Shown here: positions 7,081 through 12,749 of the stretch, one piece after another | Numbering within the stretch: the stretch's first letter is position 1 | How the letters are laid out: each line of letters starts with the position of its first letter | Source: Oscillospiraceae bacterium | GTDB lineage: Bacteria; Bacillota_A; Clostridia; Oscillospirales; Oscillospiraceae | Reading direction: 5' to 3' | Length of the DNA: 12,749 nucleotides | NCBI GenBank assembly: GCA_902789835.1 | Contig: CADAPN010000043.1 | Location: 1 to 12,749, forward strand | Program-made: the position numbers and the translations under genes | Notes under the pieces: generated by a model | Seen by the model: the letters and a program-made list of their open reading frames with translations, nothing else | Told to the model about the DNA's origin: nothing | The model's database searches: none

Positions 7081-7100
7081 GCAAAGCGACAGAGCTTTGC
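7081..7100 (+). terminator. Hairpin after the DeoR gene, possible truncated terminator
   Basis: A perfect 7-bp stem, GCAAAGC (7081-7087) with GCTTTGC (7094-7100) and a six-base loop, five bases after the deoR stop. No T-run follows; the next bases lead straight into livG-like sequence at about 7105. It could be a terminator whose T-tract was lost at the junction. Confidence 0.4.
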
Positions 7101-7104
7101 ATCG

Positions 7105-7326
7105 ACGGGCATGAACGCAGACGAGTCCCTGGAGCTGGTGGATTTCGTGCGCCAGATCCGCGACCACTTCAAGATCTCCATCCTCCTGATCGAGCAGAAT
7201 GCCAACAAGGCCCTGCAGATCTCCGACCACGCCTACATCCTGCAGACCGGTCTGGTGGTGCGCTACGGCACCGGCAAGGAGCTGCTGGCGGACGACACCC
7301 TCAGCGCCGCCTACCTCGGCGAATAA
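7105..7326 (+). pseudogene. C-terminal fragment of a branched-chain amino acid ABC ATPase, LivG-LivF hybrid
   Basis: About 72 codons of an ABC transporter ATPase tail, with an ATG available at 7111. The Walker A, Q-loop, signature and Walker B motifs are all missing, so it cannot be a working ATPase. The first part (GMNADESLELVDFVRQIRD, then ILLIE) matches the LivG region just after Walker B. From QNANKALQISDHAYILQTG to GTGKELLADD and AYLGE it matches the end of LivF. In LivG one expects EHDMK after ILLIE. It therefore looks like a recombinant of the neighbouring livG and livF genes joined at the shared ILLIE stretch. No ribosome binding site is visible. An assembly join between the two paralogs would look the same. 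Confidence 0.75.
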
Positions 7327-7366
7327 GGCAAAAGCGCGGAGCGCGGCCTCTGCGAAAACAGACAGA

Positions 7367-7417
7367 AAAAGACCCGGGCAATCAGGAATATCAGATCCTG
7401 TTTTGCCCGGGTCTTTT
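7367..7417. terminator. Strong bidirectional Rho-independent terminator
   Basis: Perfect 15-base arms: AAAAGACCCGGGCAA (7367-7381) and TTGCCCGGGTCTTTT (7403-7417). The loop contains a further 5-bp helix (CAGGA/TCCTG). T-runs occur on both strands after the GC-rich stem, so it can stop transcription from the liv fragment on the plus strand and from the aminotransferase fragment on the minus strand. Confidence 0.9.
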
Positions 7418-7455
7418 GTATCCGTCCGAACCGAGGATTGCGCAGAGGCGGTTCT

Positions 7456-7596
7456 TTATTTTTGCATGAGGTTTTGTGTGATCCGGCTGACCGCGTCCCG
7501 GACCAGATCGCCAGAGGTCGCGAGGTTCATCCGGACATGGGTGCCGAAGCGCTCCCCCACCCGGATGTGCGGAGAGGAGAGCATTGAAAGCTCCAC
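7456..7596 (-). pseudogene. C-terminal fragment of a PLP aminotransferase / MalY-PatB-type C-S lyase
   Basis: The minus strand holds 46 codons and a TAA stop. They read VELSMLSSPHIRVGERFG, then VRMNLATSGDLVRDAVSRI and a short tail. The (I/V)RMNLATS...L...AV.RI pattern is the usual end of class I/II aminotransferases of the MalY/PatB (cystathionine beta-lyase) group. The rest of the enzyme is absent: the homologous part stops one base before the palindrome of the toxin-antitoxin promoter at 7598, and the missing part does not reappear beyond the module. It converges on the bidirectional terminator at 7367-7417, which is probably its native one. Assignment is from pattern recognition of a short piece. 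Confidence 0.6.
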
Positions 7597-7597
7597 G

Positions 7598-7633
7598 ATT
7601 ATAGGTTGATTTTTACCTATAATATGATATATT
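7598..7633 (+). promoter_or_regulatory. Promoter and palindromic operator of the phd-doc module
   Basis: A perfect inverted repeat, ATTATAGGT (7598-7606) and ACCTATAAT (7615-7623), with an 8-base spacer. A third half-site, ATAGGT, lies at 7648-7653, just before the start codon. A promoter with TTGATT (7606-7611), 16 bases and TATATT (7628-7633) overlaps it. The arrangement fits autorepression by a Phd-type antitoxin, alone or with its toxin. Confidence 0.7.
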
Positions 7634-7653
7634 AATCACTGGAGGCGATAGGT

Positions 7654-7896
7654 ATGATGATCGATACCAATACAATTGTGACAGCAACAGAGGCAAATCA
7701 AAATTTCTCTCGTGTTGCAAAAATAGCGGAGAAAAAGGGCCGGGTATATGTCTTTAAAAACAACAGGCCTAAGCTGCTGGTGATTGACTTGGACACCGAG
7801 CCGCAGATTGAACTGTCCGAAGATGAGAAGTTTCAGGTGGTAACCCAGCGTATTTTAAAGGAACACAAAGCCGCGTTTGAGGAGCTGGCCAAATGA
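7654..7896 (+). CDS. phd: Type II antitoxin, Phd/YefM family
   Basis: An 80-residue antitoxin. The N-terminal half (IVTATEANQNFSRVAKIAEK...VYVFKNNRPKLLVID) is the Phd/YefM fold, which dimerises and binds operator DNA. The acidic-to-helical C-terminus (LSEDEKFQVVTQRILKEHKAAFEELAK) would neutralise the toxin. GGAGG at 7641-7645 supports the ATG at 7654; the second ATG is the next codon. Its ATGA overlaps the toxin start by four bases, the usual coupled arrangement. Sequence here is visibly more AT-rich than the flanking genes, which suggests horizontal acquisition. Confidence 0.93.
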   Translation: MMIDTNTIVTATEANQNFSRVAKIAEKKGRVYVFKNNRPKLLVIDLDTEPQIELSEDEKFQVVTQRILKEHKAAFEELAK

Positions 7897-8270
7897 TCAA
7901 ATTCTCGAAAGAAAAGATCTTATTGCTTCATAAAATCCTCGCCGAAGCCACCGGCGGAAGTGTAGGTGTTCGCGATGAAGCTATGCTGGATTCTGCGCTC
8001 GAAAGTGCTTATGCGGGCTTTGGTGATAAAGAGTTTTATCCCACCAAGGAAGAGAAGGGGGCTCGCCTTGGCTACGCTCTGATCTCAAATCACGCTTTTC
8101 TGGATGGAAATAAGCGGATCGGAATCTATGTGATGCTCTCCTTCCTGGAAATGAACGGTGTTCCGGTTCAATGTTCAGATGAGGACCTTGTCAGGGTCGG
8201 ATTGTCCGTCGCTGACGGTAGCATGGGGTACGATGAATTATTACAGTGGGTACTGGATCACAGGAAGTAA
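7893..8270 (+). CDS. doc: Type II toxin, Doc (Fic/Doc family)
   Basis: A 125-residue protein, almost the same length as phage P1 Doc. The Fic/Doc active-site loop is intact as HAFLDGNKR at 67-75 (H67, F69, D71, N73, K74, R75). P1 Doc inactivates elongation factor EF-Tu by phosphorylation, stopping translation; the same activity is expected here but not shown. It overlaps phd by four bases and nothing suggests inactivation. In the 85 bases after the stop I see no terminator, so transcription could read into the DUF5714 gene. Confidence 0.94.
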   Translation: MIKFSKEKILLLHKILAEATGGSVGVRDEAMLDSALESAYAGFGDKEFYPTKEEKGARLGYALISNHAFLDGNKRIGIYVMLSFLEMNGVPVQCSDEDLVRVGLSVADGSMGYDELLQWVLDHRK

Positions 8271-8355
8271 AGTGAAGACGTGTGCAGCGCCTTTGGTTTA
8301 TCATACAAAATCGAAATGAAACAATTGCGACTTTCGAGAAAGGGTGAAGAAGAAC

Positions 8356-9072
8356 ATGAACGAAGAATGTCTGATCTGCGGAGCGCCGCTGGAATATCTG
8401 CAGGAAGAGACCCTGATGGAATGTTTCTTCTGCCACAAGAAGGTTCGTTCCCTGACGCGCTGCGTCAAGGGCCACTATGTCTGTGACGAGTGCCACTCGG
8501 CCGGGATGGACGCAATGGTCTCGGTCTGCCTGAAGGAAAAGTCGAAGGATCCCGTTGATATTATGGAAAAGCTCATGTCGCAGAAGTTCTGCCACATGCA
8601 CGGACCGGAGCATCATACCATGGTCGGCGCGGCCCTGCTCACCGCGTACCGGAACGCCGGCGGCGAAGTGGATCTGGAAAAGCGCCTGATGGCCATGCTG
8701 CAGCGCGGAAAGCAGATTCCGGGCGGGGTGTGCGGCTTCTGGGGCGCCTGCGGCGCGGGCATCAGCACCGGGATCTTTGTCTCCCTGGTCACAGGGGCCT
8801 CCCCGCTGGCAACGGACGCCTGGGGGCTCAGCAACCTCATGACCTCCAAGGCCCTGGGCGCCATCGGGGAAATCGGAGGGCCGCGCTGCTGCAAGCGGGA
8901 TTCCTACCTCGCCATTTTAAGTGCCGTGGACTTTGCCAAAGAGCACTTCGGCGTGGAGATGGAGAAGCACGAGATTGTCTGCAGCCGCTGCGGCGAGAAC
9001 AACCAGTGCATCACAAAGCGCTGTCCCTTCCATCCGGTCAACCACCGGAAGAAGGAAGCGGAAGAGAACTGA
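8356..9072 (+). CDS. DUF5714-domain Cys-rich protein
   Basis: A 238-residue protein of unknown function that I recognise as the DUF5714 family. The N-terminus looks like a zinc ribbon: C5xxC8, C23xxC26, C36, C43xxC46. The family core follows: CHMHGPEHH (79-87), GGVCGFWGACGAG (123-135), GGPRCCKRDS (174-183). It ends with a second cysteine set, C209xxC212, C218 and C223. The many conserved Cys and His imply metal or iron-sulfur binding; no signal peptide or membrane segment is seen, so it is cytoplasmic. I chose the ATG at 8356, with AAAGGG about ten bases before; an in-frame GTG at 8344 overlaps that site. The response regulator follows after 32 bases, so the two are probably co-transcribed. 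I do not assign a function. Confidence 0.85.
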   Translation: MNEECLICGAPLEYLQEETLMECFFCHKKVRSLTRCVKGHYVCDECHSAGMDAMVSVCLKEKSKDPVDIMEKLMSQKFCHMHGPEHHTMVGAALLTAYRNAGGEVDLEKRLMAMLQRGKQIPGGVCGFWGACGAGISTGIFVSLVTGASPLATDAWGLSNLMTSKALGAIGEIGGPRCCKRDSYLAILSAVDFAKEHFGVEMEKHEIVCSRCGENNQCITKRCPFHPVNHRKKEAEEN

Positions 9073-9104
9073 AAAAACACCTCAGAAACAGAAAGGAGTT
9101 TCCG

Positions 9105-9905
9105 ATGCGGATCTATGCCATCGATGACGAACCGAAGATGCTCAGAATGCTTCACGACGCGATTGCGGAGGCGGAGCCGTCGGCGGAGATTCTGGATTTC
9201 TCCCGCGCGCCGGAAGTCATGGATGCCCTCACGGATCCGGAGAAAAAACCCGATGTCGTTTTTTCGGACATCAATCTGCCCGGAATGAGCGGACTGGCGC
9301 TCGCCGTGAAGATCAAGGCGGCCGCACCGCAGACAAGGCTTGTTTTCGTGACCGGCTATGATCAGTACGCTCTGGAGGCTTATCGGATCCATGCGCACGG
9401 CTATCTTCTCAAGCCGGTGGAAGCGGCGGCGATTCGGGAAGAGCTGGATCAGATGCCGGAGGAGCCGGCGCCGTCCGGCCTTCGGCTGTATGTACGCTGT
9501 TTCGGACCCTTCGAGGTGTTCTCACAGGGTAAACCGCTCCTGTTTCAGCGGCGCAAGACCAAGGAACTGTTCGCGTTTCTGGTGGACCGCCGGGGCGCAA
9601 CCTGCAGCGCCGAAGAGATCGGCGCGGTCCTTTGGGAGGATGAGACCGATCTCAAAAAAACAAAGCACCAGCTGCGGAACCTCGTCGGTGATCTGCGTGA
9701 CGCCCTGGAGAGCATCGGCATGGAGGACCTGCTGATCCGGAAAAGCGGCATTCTGGCCATTCACGCGAAAGAGCTGGACTGTGACTATTACCAGATGCTC
9801 CGCGGCGATCCGAAGGCCGTCAACGCCTATCACGGCGAATATATGACCCAGTACAGCTGGGCGGAACTGACCTCGGGGGAGCTGTGGTTTCAGAATCAGG
9901 CATAA
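9105..9905 (+). CDS. Response regulator with SARP-like winged-helix output
   Basis: A 266-residue two-component response regulator. The receiver domain (1-115) has the acidic pair D7-D8, phosphoacceptor D55 in FSDINLPGMSG, T83 in FVTGYD and K103 in LLKPVEA. The C-terminal part (about 126-255), LYVRCFGPFEVFSQGKPLLF...RRKTKELFAFLV, is an OmpR/SARP-type winged helix followed by a short helical extension, without a full BTAD domain. It binds DNA; no target can be named. AAAGGAG (9092-9098) lies six bases before the ATG. The likely partner is the LytS-type kinase 182 bases downstream. Kinases of that type more often pair with LytTR or AraC outputs, so a SARP-like output is notable. Confidence 0.92.
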   Translation: MRIYAIDDEPKMLRMLHDAIAEAEPSAEILDFSRAPEVMDALTDPEKKPDVVFSDINLPGMSGLALAVKIKAAAPQTRLVFVTGYDQYALEAYRIHAHGYLLKPVEAAAIREELDQMPEEPAPSGLRLYVRCFGPFEVFSQGKPLLFQRRKTKELFAFLVDRRGATCSAEEIGAVLWEDETDLKKTKHQLRNLVGDLRDALESIGMEDLLIRKSGILAIHAKELDCDYYQMLRGDPKAVNAYHGEYMTQYSWAELTSGELWFQNQA

Positions 9906-9922
9906 AATGAATCAAAGAACGG

Positions 9923-9969
9923 ACACCGGGAGAGAATGCGGGCTTCGGCTATGCGGCCTCTCCCGGTGT
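9923..9969 (+). terminator. Long hairpin between regulator and kinase genes
   Basis: ACACCGGGAGAG (9923-9934) pairs perfectly with CTCTCCCGGTGT (9958-9969), a 12-bp GC-rich stem starting 17 bases after the response regulator stop. No T-run follows, so it may be a weak terminator, an RNA-processing site or a stability hairpin. Confidence 0.5.
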
Positions 9970-10043
9970 TCCTGTACCCGGTAAAGATGGGGCTGCGCAG
10001 GGTTCAACAGGAATGCTGTGACATTCTTGTGCGCCGACGGGAC

Positions 10044-10049
10044 TATAAT
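10044..10049 (+). promoter_or_regulatory. Possible -10 box before the kinase gene
   Basis: A perfect TATAAT 38 bases before the kinase ATG. Upstream, GTGACA at 10018-10023 is the best -35 candidate but the spacing is 20 bases, too long for a good promoter. An activator-dependent promoter is possible. Confidence 0.4.
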
Positions 10050-10087
10050 CAAGAATCAACGAAACAGAGAAGAAAAGAGAAAGAATC

Positions 10088-11371
10088 ATGATTGATTATA
10101 TCAACCTCAGCATCGGCACGGCGGCTCTGACGATCAGCATTCTCGGACTGATTCAGGTGCTGATCAGCCGCCATCTTGAAAAAGAGGCAAAGACCTTCTT
10201 CACCGCGCTTTTCGGGATGATGGTGGTCTGTGCCGCGGCAAACCTGGCAGGACAGTACCTTGGCATGTACCGGGGACCGACATACGCGCGCCTTTTCCGG
10301 ATTACCCTGTTCCTGGAATCCTTCTTCCCCTCCCTGGTTCTGCTGCTGATCACGGCGTTTCTGCTGCAATCCAGCGGAGAGACCGACTGGAAGCGGAGCG
10401 GGATTTTTCGCGCAGCGGCGGTGCTGTGGGCGGTCTATTGCCTGCTGCTGATCTATACCCAGTTCTCTACCCTGATCTACAGCATCGACGAGAATAACAT
10501 CTATTACCGCGGCCCGTATTATCCGCTGCTCCTTGTTCCGCCGGTGCTGATCATGGCAATCGACGTCGTTGCGCTCTGGAGAAGAAAAGACCGGCTCTCG
10601 CAAAAGCAGAGACTTGCCTTCTGGATCTATACGGTGATCCCGACGGCTTCCATGCTGGTTCAGATGAAGTTTTACGGGATCTACACGATCCTGCTCGGCG
10701 CGTCGGTGGCGGGGTTTTTCATGTTCGTCTCGATCTCGATGGACCAGTCGGAGCACTATTATCAGCAGCTCCAGGAAAATTGCCGGATGCAGACCGAGAT
10801 CATGCTCAGCCAGATTCAGCCGCACTTCCTTTATAATACGCTGGGCGCGATTCAGAGCCTCTGCAAAACGGATCCGCCCACCGCGGAACAGGCGGTGGCC
10901 AAATTCTCACGCTATCTGCGCGGGAACATGAGCGCTCTTAACCAGGAGACCACCATTCCCTTCACGCAGGAGCTTGCGCACACCAGACTGTATCTCGAGC
11001 TGGAGCAGCTGCGTTATGAGGTTGCCCTAGAGGTGTGCTATGACCTGTCCTGTACCGAGTTTGAGATCCCGACCCTGACGCTCCAGCCGCTGGTGGAAAA
11101 CGCGGTTCGGCACGGTGTGCGGGGAAAGCTCAGCGGACGGGGAACCGTGACGATCTCGTCAAGGGAATATCCGGATCACTATGAAGTCGCCGTCACGGAC
11201 GACGGCCCGGGTTTTGATCCGCAGCGGGAACCCGACGACGGACAGCCGCATATCGGCCTGAAAAACGTGAAGGAGCGGCTGAAGGGAACCGTGAACGGAC
11301 GGCTGGATGTGGAATCAAGCCCCGGAAAAGGGACAAGAGTAAGCATTTTCCTTCCGAAGGAAACCCGGTGA
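10088..11371 (+). CDS. LytS-type sensor histidine kinase with multi-pass membrane sensor
   Basis: A 427-residue membrane sensor kinase. The first ~216 residues are about seven hydrophobic segments (roughly 5-25, 39-57, 73-95, 107-125, 143-165, 178-192, 196-216) with no large extracellular domain, suggesting a ligand near or in the membrane. The phosphorylation motif SQIQPHFLYNTL places the phosphohistidine at H246 and is diagnostic of the His_kinase (LytS/YehU) class. The ATPase domain has LVENAVRHG (N338), DDGPGFD (371-377) and GLKNVKERL (390-398). The start is supported only by a weak AAGAGAAAG. It follows the response regulator across a hairpin-containing 182-base gap and precedes the SARP gene by 76 bases. 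The signal sensed is unknown. Confidence 0.94.
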   Translation: MIDYINLSIGTAALTISILGLIQVLISRHLEKEAKTFFTALFGMMVVCAAANLAGQYLGMYRGPTYARLFRITLFLESFFPSLVLLLITAFLLQSSGETDWKRSGIFRAAAVLWAVYCLLLIYTQFSTLIYSIDENNIYYRGPYYPLLLVPPVLIMAIDVVALWRRKDRLSQKQRLAFWIYTVIPTASMLVQMKFYGIYTILLGASVAGFFMFVSISMDQSEHYYQQLQENCRMQTEIMLSQIQPHFLYNTLGAIQSLCKTDPPTAEQAVAKFSRYLRGNMSALNQETTIPFTQELAHTRLYLELEQLRYEVALEVCYDLSCTEFEIPTLTLQPLVENAVRHGVRGKLSGRGTVTISSREYPDHYEVAVTDDGPGFDPQREPDDGQPHIGLKNVKERLKGTVNGRLDVESSPGKGTRVSIFLPKETR

Positions 11372-11395
11372 GCGGATTCTGACGGAAGAAAAACA

Positions 11396-11418
11396 TCCGG
11401 GCGAGGATCAGGCCCGGA
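11396..11418. other. Small hairpin between kinase and SARP genes
   Basis: TCCGGGC (11396-11402) pairs with GCCCGGA (11412-11418), a 7-bp stem with a 9-base loop. There is no T-run on the plus strand; on the minus strand the stem is followed by TGTTTTTC, but no minus-strand gene is present to terminate. Function unclear. Confidence 0.3.
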
Positions 11419-11447
11419 AAACAAAGAGGAATGAGGAAGCAGTTAGA

Positions 11448-12641
11448 ATGCCTGCAGGAAAACAAAAAGCTTTATCGGTATGTATGCTGGGGACCTTCTG
11501 TGTGTACTGGGACGGAAAGCCGATTATCGGCCTCTTTCGCTCCGGCATGACCCAGCCCGCTGCCGCGCTGCAGATGATCCTTCATTACCGCCGAAGCGGC
11601 GTAACAAAATCCCAGCTGATCGACTATCTGTTTGAGGACAGAGACGTTCAGAACGCCACCCATTCCCTGCATGTTCAGCTGCATAACCTGCGAAGAATGC
11701 TTCGTCAGGCAGGGCTTCCGGATACGGATTATTTTCGAAGGGAAAATGACACCTACTTCTGGACGCCGGAAATTCCCGTTCGGGAAGATGCGGAAGAATT
11801 TGAGCAACTCTGTGACGATGTTCGAAAAGCGGCTTCCGGACAGGAGGAGCTTCGGCTCTGCCTGCGGGCGTGCCAGGTTTACGGCGGTGATTTTTTCGGC
11901 GTTCGGACGAATAACGGCTGGGCTGCACAGGAGGCCAGACGCTACGAGCAGCTTTTTATCGATTGTACCGAGCGCGCCGCAAGACGCCTGCGGGAGAATC
12001 GGAACTATGCGGAGCTGGAACAGCTTGGACAGCATGCTTCCCGCGTACAGCCCTTCTTTGACTGGGAACGGCTGATCATGGAGGCCCTGATCGAACAGGG
12101 GCGGTATGCGGAAGCAAAGAAGCTTTATATGGTCACGGAGCAGAACTACCGCACGGATATGGACTTGCCCGTCGGAAGACAGATGACCGAGCTGTACCAG
12201 AAGCTTCCGATCACGGACGCCGCAGCCGCCTCTGATCCCGGGCGCCTGTGGAAGCAGATGACCGGGGAAGGAAAAGAAGGCGGGGGCTATCTTTGCAGCA
12301 CCCCTGTTTTTGAGGGAATCTGCCGAATGGAAAAGCGCCGCATAAACGGCCGGGAGCACCCGTCTTTCCTGCTCTATGTGGCGCTGGATCCTCCGCCCGG
12401 CCAAATCCCGGGGACGGAAAACGGTCCGCAGGATTCAAAGCTTCTGCGGGATGCCCTGGTGCGGGCCGCCCGTCCGGTGGATGCCCTGACGGAAATCAGC
12501 AGGGGCCGGTTTCTGGTCCTTCTGGCGGATGCCGGTGAGGAGGAGTGTGTGTCGGTTTTCCGGAAAGCCTCCTGTCTGTACAGAGAAAACGGAGGCCTGG
12601 CGGAGCTGATACAAAAAATATATGCCTTGAAAGCGGCATGA
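11448..12641 (+). CDS. SARP/BTAD-family regulator with degenerate GGDEF-like C-terminus
   Basis: A 397-residue protein. Residues about 8-105 form an AfsR/SARP-type winged helix ([18 protein letters not shown]...[16 protein letters not shown]). Residues about 112-255 are a helical BTAD domain ([29 protein letters not shown]). From about 280, [18 protein letters not shown] to [17 protein letters not shown] and FRKASCLYR resembles the degenerate GGDEF-like domain found after BTAD in many clostridial proteins. The GGDEF signature itself is absent, so cyclic-di-GMP synthesis is not expected. GAGGAAG lies eight bases before the ATG. Following the kinase, it probably belongs to the same regulatory unit as a second DNA-binding output. 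Targets are unknown. The frame closes normally at 12641, ten bases before a truncated lyase. Confidence 0.88.
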   Translation: MPAGKQKALSVCMLGTFCVYWDGKPIIGLFRSGMTQPAAALQMILHYRRSGVTKSQLIDYLFEDRDVQNATHSLHVQLHNLRRMLRQAGLPDTDYFRRENDTYFWTPEIPVREDAEEFEQLCDDVRKAASGQEELRLCLRACQVYGGDFFGVRTNNGWAAQEARRYEQLFIDCTERAARRLRENRNYAELEQLGQHASRVQPFFDWERLIMEALIEQGRYAEAKKLYMVTEQNYRTDMDLPVGRQMTELYQKLPITDAAAASDPGRLWKQMTGEGKEGGGYLCSTPVFEGICRMEKRRINGREHPSFLLYVALDPPPGQIPGTENGPQDSKLLRDALVRAARPVDALTEISRGRFLVLLADAGEEECVSVFRKASCLYRENGGLAELIQKIYALKAA

Positions 12642-12649
12642 AAGAGAAT

Positions 12650-12749
12650 CCGCGCTGGAGGAGCCCGGCTATATTTATGCCCGCCTCGGGAACCCGACCT
12701 GCGCCGCGCTGGAAGAGACCTTCGCGAAACTCGAAGGCGGCGAGGCCTC
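12650..12749 (+). pseudogene. Second methionine gamma-lyase-like gene, N-terminus missing, continues past the window
   Basis: The frame [19 protein letters not shown], then [12 protein letters not shown], is the Cys/Met PLP-enzyme segment that follows the first ~50 residues; YIY(S/A/T)RLGNPT is characteristic. Upstream in frame there is no ATG, GTG or TTG before a TGA at 12628-12630, and the N-terminal part (compare PPIYQTSTF in the copy at 1-179) is absent. No ribosome binding site is placed for it. It is therefore a 5'-truncated copy or a chimeric join. It is not the same sequence as the copy at the left edge, although both are of gamma-lyase type. The remainder lies outside the window. Confidence 0.75.

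Noticed and set aside
6305..7102. A 265-codon minus-strand open frame
   Set aside because: It is a mirror of the DeoR-family gene, which has clear family motifs and a promoter.
8730..9104. An upstream extension of the response regulator frame into the DUF5714 gene
   Set aside because: The extension is out of frame with a strong Cys-rich family match, and the ATG at 9105 has an ideal ribosome binding site and begins the receiver domain.
11472..12404. A 310-codon minus-strand open frame
   Set aside because: It is antisense to the SARP/BTAD gene, with no family likeness.
1..12749. CRISPR array, tRNA, rRNA or insertion sequence
   Set aside because: I saw no regularly spaced repeats, cloverleaf-like sequence, transposase motif or terminal inverted repeats, even next to the truncated genes.

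Overview
The window looks like a GC-rich chromosome segment from an anaerobic Firmicute, probably a gut-type clostridium (Lachnospiraceae or Oscillospiraceae-like). This is inferred from strong AGGAGG-type ribosome binding sites, sigma-A-type promoters, a SARP/BTAD regulator with a GGDEF-like tail, a LytS-type kinase and a DUF5714 protein. No rRNA, tRNA, CRISPR array or insertion sequence was seen.

Region 1 (1-6301) is a tight minus-strand operon, in transcription order: methylthioribose kinase (mtnK-like), methylthioribose-1-phosphate isomerase (mtnA-like), a 38-codon ORF that looks like the remnant of a 2-hydroxyacid dehydrogenase, an FGGY sugar kinase, a class II (FucA-like) aldolase, a YqhD-like iron alcohol dehydrogenase and the start of a methionine gamma-lyase. 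The set fits the oxygen-independent 'DHAP shunt' (also described as 5-deoxyribose salvage). In that route the pentose of methylthioadenosine or 5'-deoxyadenosine is phosphorylated, isomerised and cleaved to DHAP plus an aldehyde, which an alcohol dehydrogenase can reduce. The FGGY kinase and the gamma-lyase are extras beyond the described core. A divergent DeoR-family regulator (6302-7075) faces the operon. The two promoters carry a near-identical 16-bp element, in inverted orientation, over their -35 boxes; it is the likely operator.

Region 2 (7076-8270) is a scarred junction. It holds the C-terminal end of a branched-chain amino acid ABC ATPase that looks half LivG and half LivF, a bidirectional terminator, and the C-terminal end of a minus-strand PLP aminotransferase/C-S lyase. 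An intact, more AT-rich phd-doc toxin-antitoxin module with a palindromic operator follows.

Region 3 (8356-12641) is a plus-strand regulatory block: a Cys-rich DUF5714 protein, a response regulator with a SARP-like winged-helix output, a seven-TM LytS-type histidine kinase and a large SARP/BTAD regulator with a degenerate GGDEF-like domain. Right after it, at 12650, a second methionine gamma-lyase begins in mid-gene without its N-terminus and runs off the window.

Several genes begin or end abruptly (about 3617, 7105, 7597 and 12650). Either this is a rearranged accessory region or some junctions are assembly chimeras; sequence alone cannot decide.
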